The translations under genes were made by a program, and so were the position numbers. Under the pieces are notes generated by a model. That model was not told where the DNA came from and searched no databases. It saw only the letters and a program-made list of their open reading frames with translations. From contig CP036272.1 in NCBI GenBank assembly GCA_007745635.1, positions 4,039,077 to 4,083,519 on the forward strand: 44,443 bases of DNA. The letters run 5' to 3'. The DNA is from Stieleria bergensis. Its GTDB lineage: Bacteria > Planctomycetota > Planctomycetia > Pirellulales > Pirellulaceae. This document shows, one piece after another, positions 17,901 through 26,370 of this stretch (its first letter is position 1; every line of letters starts with the position of its first letter).

Positions 17901-18421
17901 GGCATACTGTCAAATTCGGCGGTCGAAGGCTCTTGTGCGATCGCCATCCCGCCGGCGAGTTTGACGTCACGGATGCCGAGCGTGCCGTGGCTGCCGGTTC
18001 CCGATAAGACGATTCCGATCGAGTGTTCGCCTTGATCCTTGGCCAGTGACCGCAGAAAAATGTCGATCGCGGTTTCGCGAATTTCCGGCTCTGTTGGTTC
18101 ACTTAATTGAAACGCACCATCGCAAACTGTCAGATAGAACTTCGACGGAATCACGTAGACGCGATTGGGCTCGGGGACCATTGCGTCGGTCGCCTCGACC
18201 ACCGGCAGCACGCAATCCCTCGACAGGATCGCGACCATTTGGCTTTCTTGCTTGGGGTCCAGGTGCGGAACCAAAACGAACGCCATGCCGCAATCGACTG
18301 CGACCGCACCGAGCAGTTGTTTCAGCGCCGTTAGGCCGCCTGCCGAAGTGACCACGCCGACGATTGGGAATCGCGTCGGCGAAGCGGGTCGCATCGGTTT
18401 TGAAAGCAGTACTGTCGCCAT
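14996..18421 (-). CDS. CheB/CheR/PAS/histidine-kinase hybrid sensor
   Basis: About 1141 residues from ATG 18421. Order: a CheB methylesterase-like domain (about 1-185, with GVVTSAGGL, HLDPKQESQM and LSGTGSHGTLG); a CheR methyltransferase (about 205-490, with the SAM motif GCATGEEAYS and SCRNLLIYLEPEMQQ); a Glu-rich coiled coil (repeats of SNEELQSANEEL type); a PAS domain; then HisKA_3 (His in RIGQELHDGTQQELTG) and HATPase (DNGIGVDEANLR). The CheB catalytic Asp position is His (GTGSHG), so the esterase may be inactive. An 8-bp tandem repeat sits in the CheR coding part. It is coupled to the LuxR-type regulator downstream and is probably cytosolic. Confidence 0.92.
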   Translation of the reverse strand: MATVLLSKPMRPASPTRFPIVGVVTSAGGLTALKQLLGAVAVDCGMAFVLVPHLDPKQESQMVAILSRDCVLPVVEATDAMVPEPNRVYVIPSKFYLTVCDGAFQLSEPTEPEIRETAIDIFLRSLAKDQGEHSIGIVLSGTGSHGTLGIRDVKLAGGMAIAQEPSTAEFDSMPSSVIREGLSDYVLPPAEMPEVLVRYMRQPYINSATLAKVEIQAEDGQLDRIVELLRKHTKFDFRCYRKSMVLRRIQRRMGLHQLETFERYIQLLGNDSAEVTALYRDLLISVTAFFRDPEAYDALSAKLRPDLAAREDDRFPFRVWVPGCATGEEAYSLALLIIECLDKHVDSVALRNATGSGRGDGPLSEGLVTSSPRHLVTSSPRPGIAKPIQLFASDVDEAAIAIARAGIYPASISADVSADRLKRFFTEAEDTHYQIGKQLRDAIVFSRQHVISDPPFSKIDLISCRNLLIYLEPEMQQRVLSIFHFALADGGLLVLGPAESLGNASDLFKPISKKWRIFQKLPTSRRKQLSFPIATTNASHSPQTNLSTKIPPRQTYKSLVEKSLISHYAPATALINRRYEVLYVTGPMVDYLEFPAGELTPSLMAMCRPGLRTKLRFACQKCFAEETNVSFVTAIKRGEDSIQCGVNIRVEKLAADTETLLLVNFVDKPSRGGDPTNPKHPQGYLSRLIHRLRFGPSSLWRDRLRQASEPNYVHQMELALQGNTEKLGGVIAELEGANEDLKSSNEEIMSMNEELQSANEELETSKEELQSLNEELSTVNIELLDKVKELDVANNDILNLIASTEIPTLFLDTDLHIQRFTPPTVALFNLRLTDLGRPLDDITPRFDDDELRSDCRKVVEGSEPIQHEIVAQNSRLYLRRILPYRSKGDHVSGVVITFVDLTDRLTLERSLKESKDHVLEIASNEQQRIGQELHDGTQQELTGLSLIAGTIEDLFAQKVQAMSDDHDPISFSHEEMSRCMETSSKLVRGLKEANQHVQSLSHGIMPVQVDAEGLQSALTELASRTTVIGKVACSFAQHGPPSIESNTVATHLYRIAQEAVNNAQRHGKATDIRISLSTGDDQTELEVSDNGIGVDEANLRQHRREGMGLQIMEYRAHVIGGVLSISPGSNDGTIVQCKITT
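17283..17353. repeat. Five 8-bp tandem units plus inverted unit inside the kinase gene
   Basis: GGTGACGA is repeated five times without error (17283-17322). A spacer follows, then GTCACCTCGTCC (17342-17353), which is the inverse complement of the repeat and could form a hairpin with it. On the coding strand it gives GLVTSSPRHLVTSSPRP, an insert at about residues 356-380 in the CheR domain before IQLFASDVDE. The unit is not a multiple of three, so gain or loss of one unit would break the kinase frame. Confidence 0.9.
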
Positions 18422-18571
18422 GCCAAGATCAACCCATTGAAGAATTCGGGACCGCTGACTCAGGTCCAATCTCTGGCGAGATCGGCTCCCCGACGATTAC
18501 ATGAAGATGTCGGTATGCCTACATTCCTGATTGTATCCGCTTTCACCATCCCGCAGAGCGCCCCTGCTGGC

Positions 18572-18602
18572 CGATTGGTTGAATCCGCCACCCCGGAATC
18601 AG
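18572..18602. repeat. Dispersed intergenic repeat, copy A (half)
   Basis: The segment GGTTGAATCCGCCA followed by CCCCGGAATC matches half of the palindromic repeat seen at 22706-22773 and 26371-26445. It lies in the 320-bp intergenic region (18422-18743) between the kinase start and the zinc-ribbon gene. I see no gene in that region. Confidence 0.5.
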
Positions 18603-18743
18603 AGACTCGGCGATTCCTCGAACGCCGCCCCCGGCAGATAATCGCTGAAACAAGCCAAGCACGGATGCCGAAGTCGTCGAACACGGGATCGGTTCCGCCC
18701 GTGCAACTTCTTCTTACCTCATGGATTTATCGAGGTGCAAAAA

Positions 18744-19025
18744 ATGAAAACCTATTTCAGGCAGCCCTGTCCCGTCTGCGGGCGACCATTGTACGTTCCG
18801 ATCGAACTTCTCGGCCGCGATGCGTCGTGCTCGCATTGCTCTGGAGTCTTCACCGCCAATGGCTCCGATGGCGACTCACAATCCAGCGTGGCACCTCGCC
18901 GAGGCAAGCAGTCGGAAACGATGTACTCTGGCCGGTACTGGCAAATGAGTTGTCGTCGTTTGCAGGGGGCGGGCTGCTGGCATGATTGCACTCGAATCCG
19001 CAAATCAAACAACCGAAAAGCATGA
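18744..19025 (+). CDS. Small zinc-ribbon protein
   Basis: About 93 residues from ATG 18744 (the frame also has an upstream start at 18735). The N-terminus, MKTYFRQPCPVCGRPLYVPI then GRDASCSHCSGVF, contains two CxxC pairs of a zinc ribbon. After about residue 45 the sequence loses family-like character and ends in a Lys/Arg/Asn tail that overlaps the next gene. The C-terminal part may therefore be altered by an old deletion or frameshift. Possible DNA- or protein-binding role; unproven. Confidence 0.55.
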   Translation: MKTYFRQPCPVCGRPLYVPIELLGRDASCSHCSGVFTANGSDGDSQSSVAPRRGKQSETMYSGRYWQMSCRRLQGAGCWHDCTRIRKSNNRKA

Positions 19026-19281
19026 AAGTCAACGACGTTCGCGAGAGCCGGTCATCGAGTGCTGTGTCATCACTCAGGCTGTCATGATTCGCCTTCGATC
19101 CAGTCCCTATCGAGTGCTGCGAATATTGACATGTGAATTTCGGTGGGGGCATCTGATTATTTATGGAACGGTTCCGACCTACTACATGAAGCAGGTGGCT
19201 CAGGAAACGGTTCGTCCCGTCCCTGGCGTAGAAAAGATCACCAACCGCGTCTCGGTGCAAAGTACGACGGACTTCGGTTGA
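18982..19281 (+). CDS. BON-domain protein
   Basis: 99 residues from ATG 18982. The C-terminal two thirds form one BON domain: IRLRSSPYRVLRILTCEF, WGHLIIYGTVPTYYMKQV, ending VPGVEKITNRVSV. There is no signal peptide, so it is probably cytosolic, unlike OsmY. BON domains are associated with envelope or osmotic stress proteins. It overlaps the end of the zinc-ribbon ORF and converges on the glycosyltransferase operon. Confidence 0.7.
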   Translation: MIALESANQTTEKHESQRRSREPVIECCVITQAVMIRLRSSPYRVLRILTCEFRWGHLIIYGTVPTYYMKQVAQETVRPVPGVEKITNRVSVQSTTDFG

Positions 19282-19283
19282 TC

Positions 19284-19790
19284 TTAATCGACACTGGATA
19301 GCGTCAGTTTCGAGTTTTCCGAAGGCTCGTTCTTTCGATTCAATTCAAGTTCGCCGCTGAGCAGTTCGGTCCACAGGTAAGCCAGCGTGGACTCCGCCCC
19401 TTGATTGTGGTTGAGTCCGCTGGGTGATAATCCGTCACAGCACGATCCGTTTTCGGGATCAGCCAAGGACAATGACAAGCTGTTGTGACCGAAGAACCAA
19501 CCGCGGGCACGATCAAACACGTTCAAGTACTTGTCGTTTCCGGTGACTCGTCGAGCCGCCAATGCCGCGGCAGCTATCGTTGAAGCCTCGACGGGTTGCT
19601 GGTCAAAAACTGATTTTTCTTCACCATGAGCGTACCAGTCGCGGTTTCCGATGGGTTGGTATTGATCGTCGTTGCAAGTGGACAGGTCAAGGAAGTCGAA
19701 AGTCGCTTCGGCCACATCGAGATAGGGTCGATCTCGGTGAAATGCGTCATGCGATCGAGGTGGACAAGCGAGGGCGATCGTTGCTGAACC
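19284..19790 (-). pseudogene. C-terminal fragment of an alpha/alpha-toroid sugar-enzyme domain
   Basis: The readable part has YLDVAEATFDFLDL, YQPIGNRDWYAHGEEKSVFD, QQPVEASTIAAAALAARRV, RARGWFFGHNSL and LNHNQGAESTLAYLWTEL. This is the C-terminal half of a domain often found after or fused to GT4 glycosyltransferases. The N-terminal half (substrate-binding start of the toroid) is missing: the recognisable sequence begins at about 19790, directly after the GT4 stop, and upstream residues in this frame are only the shadow of the GT gene. It is likely a remnant after an internal deletion. Confidence 0.65.
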
Positions 19791-19795
19791 ATGAT

Positions 19796-21040
19796 CTATA
19801 GATTCCCTGCGAGTTGTTTGCTTGAAGCTTGACGAACGGTACTCGTTGTTGAGGGGCTTTTGGTCTCCCGAACCGGTGACTGTTTTCCGGCGACTTGCGA
19901 ATAAAGATCGAGGTAACGTCGACCGACGCGGGGCCAAAACATCGACTCGGCGTACCGATACGCGCGGCCTTTTGTTTCGGCCAAGAGATTCGGATCGTCT
20001 AAATATTGAAGTACGGCGTCCGCTAAGGCACCCTCGTTTGGATCACGGTCGCTTGAAAACGGAACCAACGAGCCACGCCCGTCGGCCAAGACTTCCTTCG
20101 CGTACAAATACGGTGTGCTGACGACTGCACCGACACAGCCCATCGCGTAGGCCATCGTGCCGCTGGCGATTTGGTCTTCGCCTGGGTAAGGCGTAACGAA
20201 CACATCGCACGACTGTAAGTAGGAGATCAGATCGGGTAACGTGAGATATTCATTGATGAATTGAACGTGTCCGCTTACGCCCAGGGTCGCAGCTAGCTCA
20301 ATGAGTCGTTCGCGATAGGCTTCGCCCGTCTGTTTCTTGACCAGCGGATGCGTCACACCGACGATGCAGTAGATCGCTTCGGGGCATGACGCCACAATTC
20401 GTGGCATCGCCCGGATCATCGACTCAATACCCTTGCCGGGGTTGATCAAACCAAACGTGCAGATCGCCTTCCGCCCGCTCAGGCCAAGTTTCGCCCGTTG
20501 GCTGCGATCTCGATCAAACGGGACGGGTGGCACGCCGTGCGGGATCACTTGCACCGACTCCCTCGGCACACCGTAGAGATTTTCCAGCAGTTCGGCTGCG
20601 GTTTCGGTCATCACGACGACTGCCTTGCTATGTGCAGCGATTTGCCGAATCAATCGAAAGGGTTCATAGTCAGGCAGCATTGGTAGTGTGTGAAGCGTAC
20701 TGACAATTGGCACTTCACAGTGCCGGACGAACTCCATGATCCCCCCACCCCACAAGCCGGGATACAGACCAAACTCGTGTTCTAAGTTAACGACGTTCCA
20801 TGGCCCGTCGTTGACGACACTGGCGGCACGTCGGTACGCACCAAGTTGATTGTTTTCAATCACATGCGCGACGCGACCTTCGGCGTGCTTCAACGAGTGC
20901 GTTTTCTTGATCGCGATGACAGACGATATCGGTCGTCCGGAGGCTCGATCGACGGCGTCGGCCGAATCCTTGGTAAATGTTGCCAGCCCGCATTGCTCGG
21001 GTGGATAGGTGGACAGAAAGATGGGACGGATTGTCTTCAT
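19796..21040 (-). CDS. Glycosyltransferase family 4
   Basis: 414 residues starting MKTIRPIFLSTYPPEQCGLA. The GT-B fold is recognised by the N-terminal acceptor domain (VVNLEHEFGLYPGLWGG, VSTLHTLPMLP, VQVIPHGVPPVPF) and the donor domain (FGLINPGKGIESMIRAMP, CDVFVTPYPGEDQIASGT). The donor-site Glu-containing loop is in that last motif. The C-terminal 30 residues are Ser/Thr/Lys-rich and not conserved. It probably makes a glycan such as trehalose-like or envelope sugar. Its start overlaps the CsbD-like gene stop (ATGA). Confidence 0.9.
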   Translation of the reverse strand: MKTIRPIFLSTYPPEQCGLATFTKDSADAVDRASGRPISSVIAIKKTHSLKHAEGRVAHVIENNQLGAYRRAASVVNDGPWNVVNLEHEFGLYPGLWGGGIMEFVRHCEVPIVSTLHTLPMLPDYEPFRLIRQIAAHSKAVVVMTETAAELLENLYGVPRESVQVIPHGVPPVPFDRDRSQRAKLGLSGRKAICTFGLINPGKGIESMIRAMPRIVASCPEAIYCIVGVTHPLVKKQTGEAYRERLIELAATLGVSGHVQFINEYLTLPDLISYLQSCDVFVTPYPGEDQIASGTMAYAMGCVGAVVSTPYLYAKEVLADGRGSLVPFSSDRDPNEGALADAVLQYLDDPNLLAETKGRAYRYAESMFWPRVGRRYLDLYSQVAGKQSPVRETKSPSTTSTVRQASSKQLAGNL

Positions 21041-21285
21041 GATCCGACCCTCACGGGCAACTCGGTCGTGGCCGAGGTCTCGCCGACGGAAAGCTTCAAT
21101 TCAAACGCTTCGGTCTTCTGTTTGGCAAAGTCTTCATTCCAACCATATTGCTCGACGAGTTCGGCGATGAGTCGCTCGGGCCGCCCGTCTATTCTGGCGA
21201 TATCCGGCTGACTTAACTTTCCAAACGTTTTCAAAAGTCCGGCGTTGAAGATTGTCTTCGCCTCTCGCGCATTGTGTCCAAACAT
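21037..21285 (-). CDS. CsbD-like small stress protein variant
   Basis: 82 residues; AGGAA precedes ATG 21285. The centre, TFGKLSQPDIARIDGRPERL then IAELVEQYGWNEDFAKQKTE, follows the CsbD pattern (GKLTxxDLxxIxGxxxxLxxxxxxxYG). The N-terminus differs from classical CsbD. CsbD proteins are abundant under general stress; their molecular role is unresolved. It is coupled to the glycosyltransferase. Confidence 0.65.
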   Translation of the reverse strand: MFGHNAREAKTIFNAGLLKTFGKLSQPDIARIDGRPERLIAELVEQYGWNEDFAKQKTEAFELKLSVGETSATTELPVRVGS

Positions 21286-21298
21286 TCTTGTTCCTACG

Positions 21299-21481
21299 TT
21301 AAAAAAGTTGACGGCAAAAGCAGTTGACGAACCAAGCTTGGCGCATCCGTCCGGTGCGAAGACGATCGGCGCGATCTCGGTTGTTCCATCCGCTCTGAAT
21401 TTGTCGCTTCCGCGATTGAATCTGAATTGTTTTCTTCGCCAAACGGTGCTTTTGAGGTTGGGCTGGGTTCCAACGGACCAT
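21299..21481 (-). CDS. Small basic hypothetical protein
   Basis: 60 residues from ATG 21481, chosen because AAAGGA lies seven bases upstream. A second ATG nine bases earlier is possible. It is strongly basic (VRWNPAQPQKHRLAKK, WNNRDRADRLRTGRMRQ) and likely helical. It fits neatly between the Dps stop and the CsbD-like start on the same strand. I do not recognise the family. Confidence 0.45.
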   Translation of the reverse strand: MVRWNPAQPQKHRLAKKTIQIQSRKRQIQSGWNNRDRADRLRTGRMRQAWFVNCFCRQLF

Positions 21482-21519
21482 GTGAGGCATCCTTTACTCG
21501 GGTGGTGATTGATGTTGTT

Positions 21520-22098
21520 TCATTCAATGTGGGCGTGAGCACCGACGAGGTGCTGCGAGACGAACCAGACTTGTAGTTCGTTGCCGCGGATGACGTCGCT
21601 GACCAACATGTCATTGGTGCCATCGTCACCGACTTCGATTGCTTGGCGAGCCATCGAGCGGGCGGCTTGAAGTGTGATCTCGTGGGCCTGAAGGAGACGA
21701 GTCAATTGCGACTCCGGACACTCGCGGTCTTTCGGCGGTTGAGGGATCGTCGTGTTGTCGGCGACGTCCTGTGCCATCGCGATGCTGATTCCACCAAGCG
21801 TCATGATGCGTTCGGCGATCGTGTCGACGAGTTCGGCCTGTGTCGCGCAATGTTTGTCGAACAACAGATGCAACTGATAAAACATCGGCCCTGACACCTG
21901 CCAATGGTGCTTCTTGTACATGTCACGCAGCGTCATCGTGTCGGCGAGCAATTGGTTCAGATTGTCGACACTCTGTTGACGTGCGGATTCGTGCAAGGCA
22001 AGCGGCATCGGGATCAAGTGCCCGTACGCCTGAATGCTGCGTGCTTCGCGCGTCATGATCGCGGTGGCTGGGCTGACGTAGTCTTGGGTTTCGTTCAT
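21520..22098 (-). CDS. dps: Dps-family ferritin-like DNA-protection protein
   Basis: 192 residues from ATG 22098 (MNETQDYVSPATAIM). The frame is open to 22317 but that leader lacks family features. The ferroxidase signature is clear: MYKKHHWQVSGPMFYQLHLL, FDKHCATQAELVDTIAER, with the His, Asp and Glu ligands at the dimer interface. Length is slightly above classical Dps. Dps dodecamers store iron and shield DNA from peroxide in stationary phase. It leads the small operon toward the CsbD-like and glycosyltransferase genes. Confidence 0.92.
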   Translation of the reverse strand: MNETQDYVSPATAIMTREARSIQAYGHLIPMPLALHESARQQSVDNLNQLLADTMTLRDMYKKHHWQVSGPMFYQLHLLFDKHCATQAELVDTIAERIMTLGGISIAMAQDVADNTTIPQPPKDRECPESQLTRLLQAHEITLQAARSMARQAIEVGDDGTNDMLVSDVIRGNELQVWFVSQHLVGAHAHIE

Positions 22099-22350
22099 GA
22101 TGATGAAGATTCCTATGAATCGAGGAGTGATGGTGTTGTGGATGGTGGTGGTTTGGGTAGGTGTGAGTACGATTCCACCTTCGTTCTCCCAGCGTTCGAT
22201 GGCATCTCGTCCATCGACCCGCCGGCGGGCGGACGCTCGCTCGCCGACCGTAATCGTGTTGAGCTGCTCGTCGGTAATGTCAGTGATGGTTGCAGACGAC
22301 ATGGGTTTGGTTCTCAATCGAAATCGTGAAGTGGCAAACGCGGTGTTTGA

Positions 22351-22578
22351 TTAAACACCGACAGTTTCCGGTACGGCACCTTCGAGCGCACCGATGATCC
22401 ACGCGACCAGCGGTCCAGCAACGAGCACCGGGCCAAGTCCTGGGATGGCAAAGAACGCGGATCCAAAAAGCAACGACCAGAAACCGCCCCAGATCGCACC
22501 GGCCTTGCCCCAGTACATCATTTGGTCACCAGGGTGCGTGTGAAAGACGGCGACGGCGGAGTTGCTGGTGGACATCAT
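22351..22578 (-). pseudogene. DUF1269-like (GsiB/17M-type) stress protein with internal deletion
   Basis: About 75 residues from ATG 22578. SAVAVFHTHPGDQMMYWGKAG runs straight into WGGFWSLLFGSAFFAIPG and VLVAGPLVAWIIGALEG. Full-length relatives have about 50 residues between SAVAVF and the segment ending in YWGK, and about 40 more after ALEGA. Both are missing here, leaving the transmembrane hairpin. It may still be translated as a small membrane protein, but compared with the family it is a decayed gene. It is upstream of Dps on the same strand. Confidence 0.55.
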
Positions 22579-22705
22579 CTGAATCCTGTTCGTGAAACGA
22601 CGTTCCTCCGTGATGGGCTTTCGCCACGACATCGCGAAGTCGTTGCTCGCGGTCATTGTCCTAGACTTCGACGACCTCCAGTATCGAGACATCGCCGAAA
22701 AAAAC

Positions 22706-22773
22706 ATGGCGGATTCAACCACGCGAGCTGGCAACTTCGCCTGGACGAATTCGTCTTGGTCGAATCCGCCAGG
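22706..22773. repeat. Dispersed palindromic repeat, copy B
   Basis: TGGCGGATTCAACCA at the left end is answered by the inverse complement of TTGGTCGAATCCGCCAG at the right end, giving a near-perfect 15-bp inverted repeat with a 36-bp centre. It is located between the DUF1269 remnant and the small secreted protein gene. Related sequences are at 18572 and 26371. Confidence 0.65.
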
Positions 22774-22885
22774 GCGTTTTCGGCTTTGAACGATACCGAG
22801 TCGCCCTGCTCGTGCCTAGATTTCAAGTGCAAGACCAACTTCGGTGCTGCGATCGGTCACTCACTCTGCTTGGAAGCTAACGAAG

Positions 22886-23158
22886 ATGAATAAAAATCTA
22901 TGGATCATCGTCGCGATCGTCGCGACATCTAGCCTGGTGCTCGACACGAATGAAATAGAGGCTCAAGGCTGCCGGCACCATGACGGCAGCTACCTGCAAA
23001 GGATTCAGCACGTCAGCGATCCCGTGAACCGCGTCTATTTGTCCGCCACTCCTGGGTACCGCGTTGCAACCTATAGCCCGCACGCAACTTACTCACCTAG
23101 CTATGGAAACATTAACGGCTATCGCTACCCGAGTCAGTCTGGCTATCGCAGCCGCTAG
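22886..23158 (+). CDS. Small secreted Tyr/Ser/Pro-rich protein
   Basis: 90 residues from ATG 22886 ([19 protein letters not shown]), a signal peptide. The mature part is short, His-bearing at first ([12 protein letters not shown]), then rich in Tyr, Ser and Pro ([20 protein letters not shown]). No family recognised. The stop overlaps the groEL stop on the other strand by four bases. It is probably exported or surface-associated. Confidence 0.6.
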   Translation: MNKNLWIIVAIVATSSLVLDTNEIEAQGCRHHDGSYLQRIQHVSDPVNRVYLSATPGYRVATYSPHATYSPSYGNINGYRYPSQSGYRSR

Positions 23159-24726
23159 CGTTTCCGAGCCAGGAGAGCTTGGGTGGTCAGCAACAAGGCT
23201 GCAACGCTGGCTGCGTTTTCAATTTCTGATCGCACGACCTTGGTGGGGTCGATGACTCCGGCCTCGATCAAGTCTTCGTAGGTGTCGGTTTGCGCGTTGT
23301 ATCCCATCGCTGCCTGCATCTCGATAACCTTCTCGCACACCATCCGGCCGTCCTTCCCAGCATTGTCCGCGATGCAACGGATCGGCCATCGGCAGGCTTT
23401 CAGGATGATTGTATAACCAGCCGACTCGTCATGGTCCATCTCGGTTGGCTTACACTTCGATGAGGCTCGCAGCAACGCGACTCCACCACCGACAACGATC
23501 CCTTCGTCCGCCGCCGCTTTGGCTGCATTGATGGCATCCTCGTACAGGTACTTCTTCTCCTTGACCTCACTCTCGGTGAACCCGCCCAAACGAATCGTCG
23601 CGACACCGCTCGTCATTCTGGCAATCCGTTCATCCAGCTTCTCGTTGTCATACTTGCTCGTCGAACGCTCTCGCTCGACACGAATTTGAGCCACACGGGC
23701 TTCGGTGGCTTTTTTCTTGCCGCCGCCTTGAATGATCGTCGTATGAGTCTTGTCAATGATGACCCGCTGCGCACTACCAAGGTCGTCCACCACCACTGAT
23801 TCAAGCTTGATGCCCAAGTTTTCCATCACGGCTTTCCCGCCAACGACGACCGCGATGTCTTGAAGCATTGCCTTGCGTCGGTCGCCATATCCTGGCGACT
23901 TCACGGCACAGCAGGTGAAGGTGCCTCGCAACGAGTTGATCACCAAGGTGCTGAGTGCCTCGCCTTCAAGGTTCTCTGAAATGATCAGCAGCGGACGGCC
24001 CAGTTCAACGATCTTCTCAAGCAGCGGCAGTATGTCTTGGATTCGCGAGACCTTCTTTTCGCAAACCAGGATGACGGGATTTTCAAGCACGCACTCCATC
24101 TTTGCCACGTCGGTGATAAAGTAGGGTGACAGGTAGCCGCTGTCGAACTGCATGCCTTCGACGATTTCCAACTCGGTGGCTGTCGATTGTCCGTCTTCCA
24201 GAATGACCAGGCCGTCATTGCCGACTTTCGTCAGTGCCTCGGCAATGATCTCTCCCACGGCGGAATCATTGTTGGCGGCGATGGTGGCGACCCGTAGCAA
24301 GTCAATCTTTCCTTTGATTGGCACAGAAGCATTTTTGAGATTCGCTACGATGTCTTTGACCGCACGCTCCATTCCGTCCTTCATCATGATCGGACGAACA
24401 CCCGCTGCGACGGCGCGAAGACCCTCGTTGAAGATCGCCTCAGCCAATACCGTGGCGGTCGTCGTTCCGTCACCCGCCACGTCGTTGGTCTTCGCGGCCA
24501 CATCCCGTACCATTTTCGCCCCGATGTTCTCGAACGGGTCTTCGAGTTCGATTTCCTTCGCAACGGTCACTCCGTCCTTCGTCGCAATCGGCGATCCGTA
24601 GCTGCGGCCCAGCAGAACGTTGCGACCTCGTGGCCCGAGTGTTCGCTTGACGGTGCTTGCAAGAGTGTGGACCCCGCGCCGTATCGCATCGGAGGCTTCG
24701 CGGTCGAAAAGAATGGTTTCGGACAT
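23155..24726 (-). CDS. groEL: GroEL-type chaperonin lacking the GGM tail
   Basis: 523 residues from ATG 24726. Signatures are [12 protein letters not shown], the ATPase loop [32 protein letters not shown] and [17 protein letters not shown]. The C-terminus stops at [13 protein letters not shown] without the Gly-Gly-Met repeats of the housekeeping chaperonin. No groES is nearby, so it is likely a second, stress-linked GroEL. The gene follows a universal stress protein by 52 bp on the same strand. It would fold proteins as a 14-mer with a GroES from elsewhere. Confidence 0.95.
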   Translation of the reverse strand: MSETILFDREASDAIRRGVHTLASTVKRTLGPRGRNVLLGRSYGSPIATKDGVTVAKEIELEDPFENIGAKMVRDVAAKTNDVAGDGTTTATVLAEAIFNEGLRAVAAGVRPIMMKDGMERAVKDIVANLKNASVPIKGKIDLLRVATIAANNDSAVGEIIAEALTKVGNDGLVILEDGQSTATELEIVEGMQFDSGYLSPYFITDVAKMECVLENPVILVCEKKVSRIQDILPLLEKIVELGRPLLIISENLEGEALSTLVINSLRGTFTCCAVKSPGYGDRRKAMLQDIAVVVGGKAVMENLGIKLESVVVDDLGSAQRVIIDKTHTTIIQGGGKKKATEARVAQIRVERERSTSKYDNEKLDERIARMTSGVATIRLGGFTESEVKEKKYLYEDAINAAKAAADEGIVVGGGVALLRASSKCKPTEMDHDESAGYTIILKACRWPIRCIADNAGKDGRMVCEKVIEMQAAMGYNAQTDTYEDLIEAGVIDPTKVVRSEIENAASVAALLLTTQALLARKR

Positions 24727-24778
24727 TGGGAATTGCCTTGCTTGGGAAGGGTTGGTGTGGTGAGAGTCTTGTCGCGAG

Positions 24779-25738
24779 TCAGATCAGTCCAGGTGATTTG
24801 CTGAGCAGCCCATCGAAAAGACGTGATCGTTCTTGAGCTGCCTTGGCCACGCTCGCCAGGAACCAATCCGGCTTGACCGCAAGCACCGAGCACTGGACGC
24901 GTTGAAGCACTTGTTCGGCGGTGTTGCCCATGGTGAAGAACACGAAATTGCTTCGACACACGGTTCCTAAAACCAACAGATCGACGTCAAGTTTCAGGGT
25001 CAGCCCCGTGATGGCATCGGCGGGGTCGCCCTCGAGCAAGTGGGTTTGCAAATCGTCGACCTGACAGCGATAAGGTCCGACGATTTCCTCCAACGCCTCG
25101 TCTTGCAGCAGTTTGGTTTCGCTTTGCTCGTTTTTAGTCGCCAGCGCTAAATCCGGCCAAACAGAAACGACATTCAATTCACAATCATTCATGCAGGTTA
25201 GGGAGGTCGCCAGCTTCATCATCATCACGTTCATCGGATGACGTTGCTGTTCAAGCGGGAACGGGCTAATCGCAACCAGAATCTTTTTCAATTTTGGTTC
25301 CGGTGCCGCTTTGATAATCCAAACCGGGCACGGGCATTTCCGCATTAGACGTTGCCCGACCGTGCCGAACATGTGCTGAGTGATCCCATGAGGATGTTCA
25401 GCGGTCTTGAGCAGAAGATCGTGACCATGAACGATGACTCGTTCGACCGTTCTTTCGGCGAGGTCACCTTGTAGCAAGAGGCAGTCAACTCTCGTTCCGC
25501 GATCACGGAGTGGTTTTGCGAGCCGTTCCATGTGCTCGGTTTTCAGCTTCGAAGCTTCGTCGTGGCATTCCGCCGCGTTTGATCCAGCGATTTCCAAGAA
25601 GTCGCTCAGCGGCGTGATGGCATCGACCAACGTTACCGTCCCGGAGTTTTGAGCGGCGAGCGTAGCGGCCTGATCGACAGCCAACTGCCCGCCGTCTTTT
25701 CCAGCGACGACAACGATCAAGGATCGGAATTGTTTCAT
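24779..25738 (-). CDS. Tandem universal stress protein
   Basis: 319 residues with two UspA domains. The first half has [19 protein letters not shown] and [18 protein letters not shown]. The second half has [51 protein letters not shown] and SVLAVKP. The second domain has the G-x2-G-x9-G(S/N) type ATP-binding pattern in modified form. It is found between the copper-protein and groEL genes, so the three form one stress operon. Confidence 0.9.
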   Translation of the reverse strand: MKQFRSLIVVVAGKDGGQLAVDQAATLAAQNSGTVTLVDAITPLSDFLEIAGSNAAECHDEASKLKTEHMERLAKPLRDRGTRVDCLLLQGDLAERTVERVIVHGHDLLLKTAEHPHGITQHMFGTVGQRLMRKCPCPVWIIKAAPEPKLKKILVAISPFPLEQQRHPMNVMMMKLATSLTCMNDCELNVVSVWPDLALATKNEQSETKLLQDEALEEIVGPYRCQVDDLQTHLLEGDPADAITGLTLKLDVDLLVLGTVCRSNFVFFTMGNTAEQVLQRVQCSVLAVKPDWFLASVAKAAQERSRLFDGLLSKSPGLI

Positions 25739-25786
25739 GATGATGATCCGCCAGGAAGGATCGGCGGCGAGCAGGTGCGTTGATGG

Positions 25787-26227
25787 TTACGCCATCGAGC
25801 GGCAGCTTGTAGCACAATCGCGACAAGCTTTGGCACAAGCCAACATCTGCTGATCGGTCTTGATCTTCTCGCACTCAGCGGCGCAAGCGTCGCATGCCTT
25901 CGCGCACGCCGTACACGCCGCCGAAGCAAGCGAGCAAGAGCGTGCAATGACCTGCGCCGATAAGCTGCAGAATTCCTGGCAACTCATCGCGATCGCTGCG
26001 CAGGCGGCATGTTCTTTCGTGCCCTTGGCTAAGTGAGTCATGCAGTGGTTGACGGTTTCGTTGCAAGTCGATTCGCAGTTCTGGCAAGCTTCCAAGCACT
26101 TCTGGTGCATCGGGGCCAGTGTGCTCGCATGCTTTATGGCTTTCGTTTCCTGAGCACTCGCGCCGCCAGAAACGGCTCCGGCAACGGCAACGGCACCGGC
26201 TGATGCCAACATCTTTCGACGATCCAT
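25787..26227 (-). CDS. Four-helix Cys-rich copper-storage-like protein
   Basis: 146 residues from ATG 26227. The N-terminus, MDRRKMLASAGAVAVAGAV, looks like a Tat-type or secretory signal. The mature part has many Cys spaced on helices: MHQKCLEACQNCESTCNETV, CAAIAMSCQEFCSLSAQVIA, SAACTACAKACDACAAECEK, CAKACRDCATSCRS. This is the pattern of Csp1-type copper-storage four-helix bundles (DUF326 family). It probably sequesters Cu(I) outside the cytoplasm. First gene of the USP/GroEL operon. Confidence 0.88.
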   Translation of the reverse strand: MDRRKMLASAGAVAVAGAVSGGASAQETKAIKHASTLAPMHQKCLEACQNCESTCNETVNHCMTHLAKGTKEHAACAAIAMSCQEFCSLSAQVIARSCSLASAACTACAKACDACAAECEKIKTDQQMLACAKACRDCATSCRSMA

Positions 26228-26370
26228 GTTTCTTCTCCAGTAATCGGTTGAGATCTCACGCTCTACGCGTGGAGCCATCAAACAGCACCCGTGTCGGTCG
26301 CTGAATCCAATGACGAACTGAATGTACGGAAGCCGAACTTTGTGAATATCGCTCGTTCCACGAATCGACC

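Noticed and set aside
21294..21629. 111-residue minus-strand ORF overlapping the Dps end
   Set aside because: Its frame overlaps both Dps and the small basic ORF, is Ser/Thr/Pro-rich and has no start signal; a shadow.
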